Positions 10,745 to 19,369 of a stretch of DNA of 64,000 bases are shown one piece after another; position 1 is the stretch's first letter, and each line of letters opens with the position of its first letter. The position numbers and the translations under genes are program-made. The notes beneath the pieces are model-generated. The model searched no databases. It saw only the letters and a program-made list of their open reading frames with translations, and was not told where the DNA came from. The stretch comes from Undaria pinnatifida. Its lineage: Eukaryota > Sar > Phaeophyceae > Laminariales > Alariaceae. The stretch covers positions 13,268,195 through 13,332,194 of the forward strand of contig JABAKD010000012.1 in NCBI GenBank assembly GCA_012845835.1, written 5' to 3'.

Positions 10745-11402
10745 TTGGTATGCGGAAGAAATGCAATGCGCATCTTCCAACAGTTGGAGGTGCCTCCATT
10801 AGGAGAAGAAGCTGTGCCCCGTCTCTCCGTCTCGAAAGGGGTGCATGATCAACGCTCCAATGGCTACGACAAGAAACGGATGAGCGTGCCGCGCCCCCCC
10901 TCCGCCATATGGGTGTGCGTGTTGGAAGAACCACCACCATCGAGATTTGGTCCGGCCATGGCAGAGGCACGGGGCGGCGGCGCACCAAGAAGTTGGCTCC
11001 GGGTTGGGAGTCCGTGCTCGGCAGGCAGGGTTGGACCGCGTCTATACGTGTGCGGGGCATCGTCTCCGGGTTTCAAGCTGAGCCCTCCCGGTCTCGCTTG
11101 TCAATTTTGTATTTTGTCTTTTTCTCAACTCCGTCGAAACTTCAACGGGAGATTTACAACTACTGCTGCAAAATCAAAAAGGGCAATTGCAACACCGCAC
11201 CCCGGGAATCTGAGGAAGATAACTACGTACGAAAAAAATACTACGGTTACAACACCAGCCGCGCGGAGCAGCCCGAGCTTCATTCAGTGAGAGCTAACCA
11301 CGAGAAACACGACCCGAATGCAGCATTGAGAGCCACGCGAAGCAACCCGAGCTTCTGGGGTAGGGCGTGCGTCCAAAGTGCGAAGCGGTCGAACGAGAGA
11401 CG
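10745..11402 (+). other. Long overlapping open frames, no recognisable product
   Basis: Two plus frames stay open for 181 and 198 codons here (10745-11290 and 10909-11505), and a minus frame for 137. Neither plus frame matches a family I know. Composition is rich in Arg, Gly and Ser, and the longer frame runs into the MITE at 11403, which supplies its last residues. GC-rich sequence with few stops explains this as well as coding does. I do not call a gene. Confidence 0.2.
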
Positions 11403-11730
11403 AAAGCTACGGTGGGGGGGGGGGGGGTCACTTTTCGGGCCGTTTTTGCAGTGTCTCGGAGTCACTCGCGGAAGTGATAGACCCCCTATTGCTTTGCGGT
11501 ATTAAGGTTTGGTGCTGTTTCATTCCTGCATGAACGCGCAACGGAATGGTTAGCTACGGCTACGCCCAACAACTTTCCTAGAGCTTCTTCGGCCGCGAGG
11601 AACAGAGTCACTCGTGCGAGTTGTGGCTCAAACTCGGTAACGAAAAAGGGGGTACCGGTACCAGGTCTATCATAACACCATTGTAACATCCCCCCTAGTA
11701 TTTCATGATACCATGCCGTAGCCTTGGTCA
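11403..11730. mobile_element. MITE of the CTACGGTAGG family
   Basis: Left end AAAGCTACGGTGGGGGGG, right end CCATGCCGTAGCCTTGG. Both ends carry the internal signature GTCACTCG...CGAG(T)TG typical of the family. A variant AACATCCCCCCTAGTATT...GATACC precedes the right terminus, and the same arrangement is seen in the half copy at 30898. About 328 bp, non-coding. Confidence 0.75.
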
Positions 11731-12329
11731 AAACGAGATGTACTCAATCCGAGTGCCTCCTGGAACCGCTCGTTTTGCGACGCACTCGCGTTCGAGGCGA
11801 TTGATAAAGCCCGCACTTGGTGATTTGTTTGATCGCTGTACACCCGGGTCTTCCAATAACAGGGTTAAGAAAACGATTGGGGCGATGCACACATCATTTT
11901 AGACGAAATACAAGTTTAACACGCTTTAGTCACCCTCGTCCCAATCTCGGGTTCTCCCTCCGATTGGGCTCCGGTTTTACTGCCGTCCGCCGAAATCAGC
12001 TCGCTCGCTAAAACTTCCACCGCGCTAGTCAATGGCAATCTCGAAGCATGCGGCATTCTACTATATATACCGGCCAATGTGCCCCCCTCCTCTAAGAGTA
12101 TACCTGGTACACACCTGACTGGTCTGAATGATAATGTAGCGGCAAAATTTCCTCCTCGTGTGGAAACACACCTGTTGCACGGTGGGGCCTGCCTAAACGA
12201 CGATTGGTCCAAGATACCGGGGGTGTCACAATGAAGGGGACACGAAGACACATGCTACTTATAGTACTATTAGTAAGGTGTGGAGGTGCACCGTTTTTTT
12301 GTCTGAGGCTCCTAACCTATTGAGGGGAC
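11731..12329. other. Interval without a supported gene
   Basis: No recognisable protein. Near 12268-12300 GTGGAGGTGCACCG(T)n followed by GGCTCCTAACC resembles a partial left end of the second MITE family, directly before the fuller copy. Confidence 0.45.
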
Positions 12330-12569
12330 GCTTGGTACGATAGAGGTGCACCAATGCTTTTTCTCAATACTACCCCTCAATTTGGGAGCTTAAGACCTCC
12401 CGCAAAAACTGGTTTGGAGAAAACATCAAAACTGCTACAAGTACCGGATGAAAACTCCCGTTGAAAGAAAATGGCGTTTTTTTCCGACGATTTTGCCCAG
12501 GTTGAGGAACCCCGTCATTAAGAAAACAACATCGCCACAGAAAGGTATACCCCCCTATCGTGGCTCGCG
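12330..12569. mobile_element. MITE of the second family (CGTGCTACGGTAGAGG type)
   Basis: The left terminus GCTTGGTACGATAGAGGTGC pairs with the right terminus TATACCCCCCTATCGTGGCT. Internal blocks AATACTACCCCTCAATTTGG, AAAAACTG, ACTGCTAC and TTTCCGACGATTTTGCCCAG are shared in the same order with the copy at 36743-37002. The length is about 240 bp and there is no ORF. Confidence 0.8.
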
Positions 12570-12839
12570 CCAGGGGCTCTATTTGCCTTCGAAGGCAGCA
12601 CTGCCTGAAATTGCAACCACATGAATAAACCCACATTAGAGATGATACTTGACAGTAACCATCATGTCTTCACTTGATAACTCTTCTTCTACGGGTTCAC
12701 CTGGCCCGTGACCTGCGCGTTTGCCTCAAATACTATACGCCGTGTCTTCATCGGGTCATCTGAAAGCGATGCCTACGACTGTGCGCCAGCTAGCTACGAG
12801 CTGATACACACCACGTGCCATCTCATATATAATACGTAA

Positions 12840-13175
12840 ACCCAGGCCCCCACGTCCATAAAAATTCCGCCCTCCCCTCACCGGATATTCGACTTACAGG
12901 ATTCACTTGATAAACTGATGCATTTCCTTCCACAGCTGTCAGGTTTTATCCCCTTCAAAAACGGGTTTTATAGTTTCCGCGCACAGACTGACTAACATCA
13001 CCCTGTTGACCCTGATAGCTACACTGTAGTTGCAAGGGGAGTCGCCGACCTATATCCTTAATGAGGACACACAACCCGTGATACGCGCGGCGATCGGAGT
13101 ATAACACACAGCTTGCAAAGATGAGTTTCGACAAAATCGTCGATCTCACAGCTGGAGTGCATATTCATTTTTAAA
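12840..13175 (+). repeat. C-rich dispersed element, copy 2 (3' part)
   Basis: It begins within the GGCCCCCACGTCC...CTCACCGGATATTCGACTTA block and keeps the whole conserved body to TCACAGCTGGAGTGCATATT. It is close to the copies at 43.0, 45.6 and 47.6 kb. The upstream poly(C) modules are absent, so this is a 5'-shortened copy. Confidence 0.85.
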
Positions 13176-13234
13176 ATAACACGTAAGAGGTTTTAGTATC
13201 CCATAATCTAACTAGAAACAAAAACAAAAACAAA

Positions 13235-13360
13235 CAATACTATTTTTTTCCGACGATTTTATAAATCGTCTATGTCAAGGAGTCCCGCCACCCAGAAAAT
13301 CCTTTAGCCAGAAAGTGGTATCCCTCAACACTTCTATCGTAGCACGCGTCCAAACGCCTG
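13235..13360. mobile_element. Right half of a second-family MITE
   Basis: TTTTTTTCCGACGATTTTATA...AAGGAGTCCCGCCACCCAGAAAA...GGTATCCCTCAACACTTCTATCGTAGCACGCG matches the right half of the MITEs at 12330 and 36743. No left half was found. Confidence 0.6.
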
Positions 13361-13499
13361 TGGTATGGCATTCCCATTCCCCCCTCTGCTACTATCATCC
13401 CCATTTCGGCTAACTAGCTGACGCATATCCTATGTGATGGAACGCTTTTGTGGCCAAAACCTTGGTATTTTGTGTCCTATGGCCTGATAATTTTTCATG

Positions 13500-13690
13500 A
13501 TTGTCTCCTCCTCCTGTGTTACGTTATCGTGGGCTGATACTGATCAATACTATCCCTGTCGGGGATTAATGTTGTCTTAGCGTGAACGAATGTTAGCCTA
13601 TCGTAAACTGAGCTAACTAATCGTGTTTTCTTTCGCGTGAACTAATCTTGTCTCATCAGACCGAGAAGCACTGGAGTGCACAACGAGAAG
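13500..13690 (+). repeat. Branchpoint-like minisatellite and exon-like module
   Basis: Degenerate units of about 20-27 bp, of the type GTGAACTAATGTTGTCTTA, end in CTCATCAG. The next bases read, in one frame, DREALE followed by CTTRRS and a stop (about 13658-13692). The same minisatellite and the same DREALE start are found four times between 21.2 and 22.0 kb. The units carry CTAAT/CTAAC, a branchpoint-like string. See the findings for the splice-acceptor interpretation. Confidence 0.6.
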
Positions 13691-13721
13691 GTCATGACAT
13701 ATATTCGTCAACCAACAATGT
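13691..13721. repeat. 31-bp direct repeat, left copy
   Basis: A 31-bp sequence starting GTCATGACATATATTCGTCA is found identically at 18963-18993. The pair encloses the 210-bp repeats and the DIRS-like element, in the position of a long target-site duplication. Confidence 0.9.
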
Positions 13722-13743
13722 AAAGCACGGGCGGGTGGGTGGG

Positions 13744-13953
13744 AACTTAAACTAGTCTGTATCACACCTTGGACCTGTAAGCTCTGACTCTGCTCCCCTA
13801 CGCGCTCCGCGTGCAGGTCGTCGCCTACACGGCTGGGCCAGGTGTGCCCAATGCTATCGCTCATACGACTATGAATTACCGCATTGATCTGATTGGTCAA
13901 ACTTCTTACGTACGTACAAAACCCACATTTTCTCATACTTCGATAATATTCTG
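13744..13953. repeat. 210-bp direct repeat, left copy
   Basis: Starting AACTTAAACTAGTCTGTATC and ending TCGATAATATTCTG, this block is repeated at 18752-18961 with about three substitutions. It abuts the 3' end of the DIRS-like element. The second DIRS-like copy at 40.8 kb lacks it, so it is probably not part of the element itself. Confidence 0.9.
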
Positions 13954-14200
13954 CTTTGCACTTTGCTTTCGAAGTTGTATTATATTAATGCGCAACCCCC
14001 CGCCCGGAGAGGGGGGTTGGAGAGGGGGGTTGGAGATGGGAATACCCCGGGGCTGCCCCGCCGGCAACCCCACGCTAACATCCGTATACACGAGTCAACT
14101 CCCAACCCAACTGGCGACATCGAACTCTCGACGCCAGCCTCCAACACAAACTGGTAGTTGACCCGTATTACGAATGTAGTCCAACCCCCCCTGCCACCCC

Positions 14201-14860
14201 CTACCCTCGAGTCGCAGAGTGCACACGGGATAACACACTTCTTTGTAATTCCGCGTTTGCCCAACTAGTCAGAGCCCATCGGCCCTCACGCTGCAACACC
14301 GCCGGTGTTGCACCCCCTGCCGACAAGTGCGTTGCGCCTCCAATCCTCAGGGAGTGCAAGGCGTACTCCTCCGCACGCACACCCGCCAACGCAACCACTT
14401 TCCGCAAAGCTACCGTCGCTTGATGTTGTGTCCACATGGACCATCTGCCATTACCAACGACACACGCAACCAAGGGGGCCGAATAGGGAAGAAACAAGTA
14501 ACAAGACATCAATTCGATCATTAGATCGACGGCGCCGCCACCTTCCCCCACGCGCATCGACGGACCCTTTCGCACATGCGTGACAACCGCCCCTTTCCGC
14601 GGTTGGTCACCCTGCGGCCCGCGGAATCGAACCTTGACATGATCCTCGGTTGACCACTGCGCAACAGTAAGCTGAATATTTCCGCAAAAGAATGCAACAT
14701 CAGCACGCCGCAAACAATAAGTCTCGTGAACTCGTAACCGGGTTTCCGCGAACATTTCTGACGCGCGAATCAAGAGACAGAACGAAGCGCACAGGGCCGG
14801 CCACAAAACACGACCCCCGGCACGCCACGTGGGGATCAGCTTCTCGCCCGCGAGCAGCAT
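14201..14860 (-). pseudogene. Tyrosine recombinase of DIRS-like copy A, broken
   Basis: The 219-codon frame holds most of the catalytic domain of a tyrosine recombinase, the integrase of DIRS-type elements. The box I arginine is in LLIRASEMF, and the H-x-x-R motif is in HSLRIGGATHLSAGG. The catalytic tyrosine is missing. After EGRWA the frame passes directly into sequence that in copy B lies about 135 bp further on, so the segment carrying KTYVRS is deleted. A second deletion of about 430 bp joins the end of the RNase H region to WDMLPAGEK-equivalent sequence (here ending MLLAGEKL) and removes the N-terminal DNA-binding part. Unlike copy B, the middle of the frame is uninterrupted. Confidence 0.85.
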
Positions 14861-14910
14861 ATCCCACGGACCGCACGCATATTAACGAGGACGGAAGCGC
14901 GATCCCAGCG

Positions 14911-15480
14911 TCAGATACCGTCCGCGGCAACGTTAAAAAAAATACCCCCTACGTGTTTCGCGTCGAAGTGCCAACCAGAGGACAATTTGAGCACACCAAG
15001 GAGGCCCATCAACGCGCCCAATCTCGGCTCCTTCCCGCCTCGACAACGCCGCACCCACTCTACGGCTGCTTCGTTGCCGCCACGCCACAACACACAGTCC
15101 CCCAACGCGGCCGGGCGCTCGGCGCGCGGAGATACGACGACCCAAGGGGAGACGACCATACCTAGCAGTTCGAGGACGTTAATCGATATATCGGTCTCGC
15201 CTGCAACTGACTTGCTCGACCCGCAAAATCGAGATCGTTCCCCGGCGTCAATATCGTATCTCCAGTACACCCCAGTTTCAAGGCAGAAACCCCCGACACC
15301 GGTTTTGGATGCACCCGAAAACGGAGTACGTTGGGAGGGGCGCTCAAGCAAATGATACATCGGAGCCGACAAGGTTCTTCCGCGCGCGTCCAATCCCTCC
15401 TCAATAAACCATCGCCAAAACTCGAGGTTCCCTTGAAACTCGGGTCCCAAGACGAGGCGCTGCCCGAGGTTGGCCGTACG
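14911..15480 (-). pseudogene. RNase H region of DIRS-like copy A
   Basis: The frame 15450-14911 carries the retroelement RNase H. The first catalytic position reads FSGASKTGVGGF where copy B has FSDAS. The glutamate lies in SINVLELLGMVV, and the third motif is WRGGNEAAVEWV where the family normally has DN. The distal HFDAKHVGGIFFNVAADGI is the usual H...N..AD.(S/R) end. Two of the metal-binding aspartates are therefore replaced here. The following stop replaces the serine of GISR. A second frame (15605-15162) bridges from the RT, which implies a frameshift near 15450-15480. Confidence 0.8.
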
Positions 15481-15486
15481 ACAACC

Positions 15487-16795
15487 AAATCAGATCCGGC
15501 AGATATGCGCGGCATACCCACCGAAGCCAACAAACGGTTCACGAAAAACCGCCCCGGACGCACAGCAAAGGAGACATGTACAAGGAAGCCAACGAGCTGC
15601 GACACCTGCTTCGCTGAAGCCGTTGTACGAGGCGAGGGCCACTCCGCAAGGAGATTTTCAGCTTGAGGCGCTTATGGAAAGGCAACGTAACCGTAAGCGC
15701 CTCCGTGTCAATGATCCAACCCAACACCTCCATTTGCGTGTCCCAGTCAGTGATGTTTTCCGGCGGACAGGAGCGGCTGATCAGAGACACCACGTTCGCC
15801 CAACAAGCGAAAATGGTCCGATGCCAGCGACTGGACAGCGCGCAAACAACGACGACCGTCCGGCCACCATTGCAACTCGACGAGAATGCCATCGTCTACG
15901 TAATACCTCACAAAGAAGTAGTTCCCGGCGTTGCCACCAGAGCCAGAAACAGGCCCACAATCACCCGGGATAGAGACAACTGGAACCCCCCGCGGCGGGG
16001 AAATTCCGACGTGCGCGACGGCAGCAACCCCTTTTTGGGAAACATCTGCGCCTTGAAAACCGAAATCAGATCCGGCAGATATGCGCGGCATACCCACCGA
16101 AGCCAACAAACGGTTCACGAAAAACCGCCCCGGACGCACAACAAAGGGGACATGTATAAGGAAGCCAACGAACTGCGACACCTGCCTCGCTGAAGCAGAT
16201 GTACGAGACGAGGGCCATTCCGCAAGGAGATTTTGCAGCTTGAGGCGCTTACGGAAAGGCAACGTAACCGTAAGCACCTCCGTGTCAATGATCCAACCCA
16301 ACACCTCCAGTTGCGTGTCCCAGTCAGTGATTTTTCTGGCGGACAGGAGATCAGATCAGAGACACCACGTTCGCCCAACAAGCGAAAATGTTCAATGCCA
16401 GCGACTGGACAGCGCGCAAACAACGGCGACCGTCCGGCCACCATTGCAACTCGACGACAGTGCCATCGTCTACGTAATACCTCACAAAGAAGTAGTTCCC
16501 GGCGTTGCCACCAGAGCCAGAAACAGGCCCACAATCACCCGGGATAGAGACAACTGGAACCCCCCGCGGCGGGGAAATTCCGACGTGCGCGACGGCAGCA
16601 GCCCCCTTTTTTTTTTTTTTTCTGGAAACATCTGCGCCTTGAAAACCGAAATCAGATCCGGCAGATATGCGCGGCATACCCACCGAAGCCAACAAACGGT
16701 TCACGAAAAACCGCCCCGGACGCACAACAAAGGGGACATGTATAAGGAAGCCAACGAGCTGCGACACCTGCCTCGCTGAAGCAGTTGTACGAGAC
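15487..16795 (-). pseudogene. Reverse transcriptase of DIRS-like copy A, tandemly triplicated segment
   Basis: A segment starting AAATCAGATCCGGCAGATAT occurs at 15487, 16063 and 16649, giving periods of about 576 and 586 bp. Each unit encodes, on the minus strand, a piece of RT from near the VSQ(L/F)VGFLIHV thumb region back through LGWIIDTE. Two units keep the catalytic YYVDDG box (about 15890 and 16475, the latter YYVDDGT). The units differ by few substitutions, small indels and a run of about 16 T at 16605-16620. The palm N-terminal part with the first catalytic Asp, present in copy B, is absent here. The third unit ends abruptly at about 16795. Recent unequal exchange or an assembly artefact could both explain it. 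Confidence 0.85.
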
Positions 16796-16799
16796 GAGG

Positions 16800-17379
16800 G
16801 CGCTGACACCGTCTCAAGAGGGGGGAGTTTACCGAGGCGAGATGACCGAGGCTCGCGGAGCCTTGCTCGGCCATCGCCTGCATCACAACCGCCCGAGCAT
16901 CCAACCAAAGGTCGACCGCAACGAATCGCAAGGCACCCGAACGTCCGCCATCAAACGCCCCTTGTACACGCAGCAAGTCAGCCGGCAACTCACTCACACG
17001 CACACAAGAAACCGTAACTTTCTCGCCGAAGGGGACCGAGCCCGGAGCCACCGCCACGCGAGCACGCCCCACACCCCTATCGCCAGCCAAAGCTACCAAC
17101 GCACGCCCACGCAGCCCCCCTCCTACACCTTGGGTGGCCGGCCGGGCACCCGCTCCCCCGCTGGCCCCCGGCGCCGTCACCGCTCTACCAACGGCAAGCT
17201 CAGCAGCCGCCCCCCCAGGTGTTGGCCCAACCGACAGGAAGGGACCGTGTCCTCATCCAGAACCAGCGCCGCCACTATCACCCCCGGACCCACCGCGGGG
17301 CTCTGAGCGCAGCACCGCCCGCGACCCACCAGCCGGCGCCGCCGAACTGCCACTGTCGCGAAGAGCATCAGGTGAAGAC
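16800..17379 (-). pseudogene. Gly/Ala-rich linker of the gag-like region
   Basis: The minus frame from 17180 to about 16800 reads through Gly/Ala/Arg-rich sequence into VAVAPGSVPFGEKVTVSCVR, SELPADLLRVQGAFDGG and FVAVDLWLDARAVVMQAMAE. It lies between the gag-like ORF and the RT, so it is probably the C-terminal part of the gag-like protein or an RT leader. No zinc knuckle is seen. Function not assigned. Confidence 0.45.
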
Positions 17380-17643
17380 CAAGGCTACGGTAGGGGGGGT
17401 ACCCCCATTTTCACTGATGTGTTTGAGCCACTCGCACGAGTTGCTCTGTAACCCACGGATGAAGATGGTTTAGGCACTTGTTTTGACGCAGCTTAGATAA
17501 CCTTTGCATTGCGGAATAATTTCGTCAATGTAAAACATGAAGAAAACGTAATATCGCATAGGAACAAGGGGGTTAATCGCGCGAGTGACCCCTAGCCACT
17601 GAAATAAAAGGCCCAAAAGGGGACCCCCCTACCGTAGCCTGGC
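17380..17643. mobile_element. MITE inserted in the gag-like region
   Basis: The terminal inverted repeats are about 20 bp: left CAAGGCTACGGTAGGGGGGG, right GGGGACCCCCCTACCGTAGC then CTGG. Just inside lie GAGCCACTCGCACGAGTTG on the left and TCGCGCGAGTGACC on the right. The length is about 264 bp. It interrupts the gag-like sequence, which continues in the same general composition on both sides, so the insertion came after that of the retroelement. A target duplication is not clear. Confidence 0.85.
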
Positions 17644-17644
17644 T

Positions 17645-18727
17645 CTGAAGTGGCGTCGGCCAGGGGAGCCGAATGCAAGAATTTGCAGTTGGAGACGAAG
17701 ATCGTCGTTTACCATCTTGCTCATGACAGCCCGCGCCGCGGAGCCAGAGAGCAGGATAATATTGCTGGTTGCTTGGTTTTGCTTGGGTGTGCCGGCGTAG
17801 GTCGGCAGACGCTGTCGTGAAGGCGGCATCGATCGTTGCCACCCTCTCCCGGCAATGGCGGTCGCCGTCGCTGTCGAGGAAAAACCCACCAGACAGGACC
17901 GCCACAAGAGCCTGGCGCAAGAAATCGAGGCGGTCAGCGACCATCAGCAGGTGTTCGACCATCCCTTCCGCGCGCGGCCCGTACGCACGAACGTCAAAGT
18001 CACTGATCGCGCGGAGCTGGGTAGCCACTGACGTCGTGACGTTGACGTCCTCGCCTACGAAGGACTGGATATCCGCTGCCGAGTCGCCAATGTTGGGAGG
18101 TATGCGCCCGCGGAGCACCCAATGTTTTCTGGACGCCATCTTTTTCCATAGCGCAGTGTCGTCAGTTAACTGCGACCTTTGGACGTGGCGCTCTCTCGCG
18201 TCCCCACTGTCCCGCGGGGCCGGCTGCTGATCGGCAAAGTTGTCTATGAACTCCAGGAGCATGGCCTCGACGTGCTCGGTTTTAGACGCGCCACCAGCCA
18301 CCGCATCCTGCAGGGTTTTAAAGGAGGCCAGCAGTTGTTCCATCGTCGACTTGAGGCGGAACACATCTCCGTCTATCCGAGCAAACTCGCCAGACACCTG
18401 CCCTTGCCAGCGCAGAACTTCAGCCTATATTACCCCCGCAGCCTCGGACACAGCGGGACTGGGGCTGAGCAAAGATGGTGCCGCGGTGGCAGACGCAGCA
18501 GTAGCAGCAGCCGAAGCGGCTGCGGCACGGCGACCTTCGGACTCAGCTTGCACAGCAGCCAGAGCTTCGGCACGGCGTTTGTCGACCCCAGCTTGCACAG
18601 CGTCGACAGCAGCATGAGCCTCGACTCGAGCAGCAGCCGAGGCGGCCTGATTAGGACCGCGTACAGCAGCAGCCACGAGAGCTTCAGCCTCCGGTGACTT
18701 GCACTTCTCCATCGTCGGGGAGTTCAC
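17645..18727 (-). pseudogene. Gag-like ORF of DIRS-like copy A
   Basis: An ATG at 18727 opens a frame beginning MNSPTMEKCKSPEAEAL, followed by a long Ala/Glu/Arg region with coiled-coil character. After 100 codons a single TAG (18425-18427) interrupts it. The frame then continues without break for about 250 codons, with a heptad-like segment FRLKSTMEQLLASFKTLQDA and a possible folded part around WKKMASRKHWVLRGRIPP and EGMVEHLLMVADRLDFLRQA. The last 24 codons of the open frame come from the MITE. Position 5' of RT suggests a structural (gag-like) role, but no known domain is recognised. Read-through of the TAG is possible but less likely than decay. Confidence 0.6.
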
Positions 18728-18751
18728 GAACTTAAACTAGCCTTAAACTAG

Positions 18752-18961
18752 AACTTAAACTAGTCTGTATCACACCTTGGACCTGTAAGCTCTGACTCTG
18801 CTCCCCTACGCGCTCCGCGTGCAGGTCGTCGCCTACACGGCTGGGCCAGGTGTGCCCAATGCTATCGCTCATACGACTATGAATTACCGCATTGATCTGA
18901 TTGGTCAAACTTTTTACGTACGTACAAAACCCGTATTTTCTCATACTTCGATAATATTCTG
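18752..18961. repeat. 210-bp direct repeat, right copy
   Basis: Partner of 13744-13953, near identical. It is preceded by two shortened repeats of its first bases (ACTTAAACTAG at 18730 and CTTAAACTAG at 18742), which suggests slippage at this edge. Confidence 0.9.
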
Positions 18962-18962
18962 C

Positions 18963-18993
18963 GTCATGACATATATTCGTCAACCAACAATGT
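18963..18993. repeat. 31-bp direct repeat, right copy
   Basis: Identical to 13691-13721. The order is 31-mer, 210-mer, element, 210-mer, 31-mer. Confidence 0.9.
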
Positions 18994-19013
18994 TATAAAA
19001 TATTTGGCTATTT

Positions 19014-19367
19014 TTGATGGAATATGTTCGTGAGTTATCGTTATATTATATCGTAAAGCTAACGATTACGTATCGTGGACAAATACTATATTACGTACAA
19101 GGTTTCCCTTCGGGAGGTGGACACGTGCCTCCCGGGGGCGACGCAAGTCGAATGACTACAACTGATGATGAAGTATTTATGCAGAAGGTGTATATCGGAG
19201 GGATGCGTAGTGGAAAGAATGTGGATAATATAAGATATCACAGACATTTGGAGGAGGAGGGTTGGGATATTGCTGAGGCTCGGTGTGATAAGTTATTCGA
19301 AAGACCACTCCGTATAACTGCGTGGCAGCAATTAATTCTACGTTTGTACTGCTGTCGCTGCTGTTAG
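19014..19367 (+). CDS. Hypothetical ORF, 117 codons
   Basis: The frame contains FMQKVYIGGMRSGKNVDN and RYHRHLEEEGWDIAEARCDK, which read more like protein than the flanking sequence. An ATG is not certain to be the real start: the frame before codon 60 is low in complexity and crosses a hairpin (CGGGAGG...CCTCCCG, 19115-19138). The family is unknown. It may be an exon or chance. Confidence 0.2.
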   Translation: MMEYVRELSLYYIVKLTITYRGQILYYVQGFPSGGGHVPPGGDASRMTTTDDEVFMQKVYIGGMRSGKNVDNIRYHRHLEEEGWDIAEARCDKLFERPLRITAWQQLILRLYCCRCC

Positions 19368-19369
19368 AG

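Larger units (their letters stand above)
13955..18727 (-). mobile_element. DIRS/Ngaro-like retroelement, copy A
   Basis: Reading on the minus strand, the order is a gag-like ORF (18727 to about 17645), a Gly/Ala-rich linker (about 17370-16800), reverse transcriptase, RNase H and tyrosine recombinase (14860-14201). The 3' end at about 13955 is set by comparison with copy B, which shares TGCAAA and the GC-rich CTCTCCGGGCGGGGGG block just inside. No methyltransferase domain is seen between RNase H and recombinase, as expected for Ngaro rather than DIRS1/PAT types. The copy is dead. It has an internal stop and a MITE in the gag-like part, a triplicated RT segment, mutated RNase H residues and two deletions in the recombinase. 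Confidence 0.85.

Noticed and set aside
10909-11505. 198-codon frame as a gene
   Set aside because: It overlaps another open frame, lacks any domain and takes its end from a MITE.
15663-16779. Plus-strand frames of 176 and 232 codons over the DIRS-like RT
   Set aside because: They are mirrors of the RT coding strand repeated by the triplication. The minus strand carries YVDD and the other RT motifs.
18425-18427. Programmed read-through of the TAG in the gag-like ORF
   Set aside because: Possible in principle, but the copy has many other lesions and no read-through context or downstream structure is evident.
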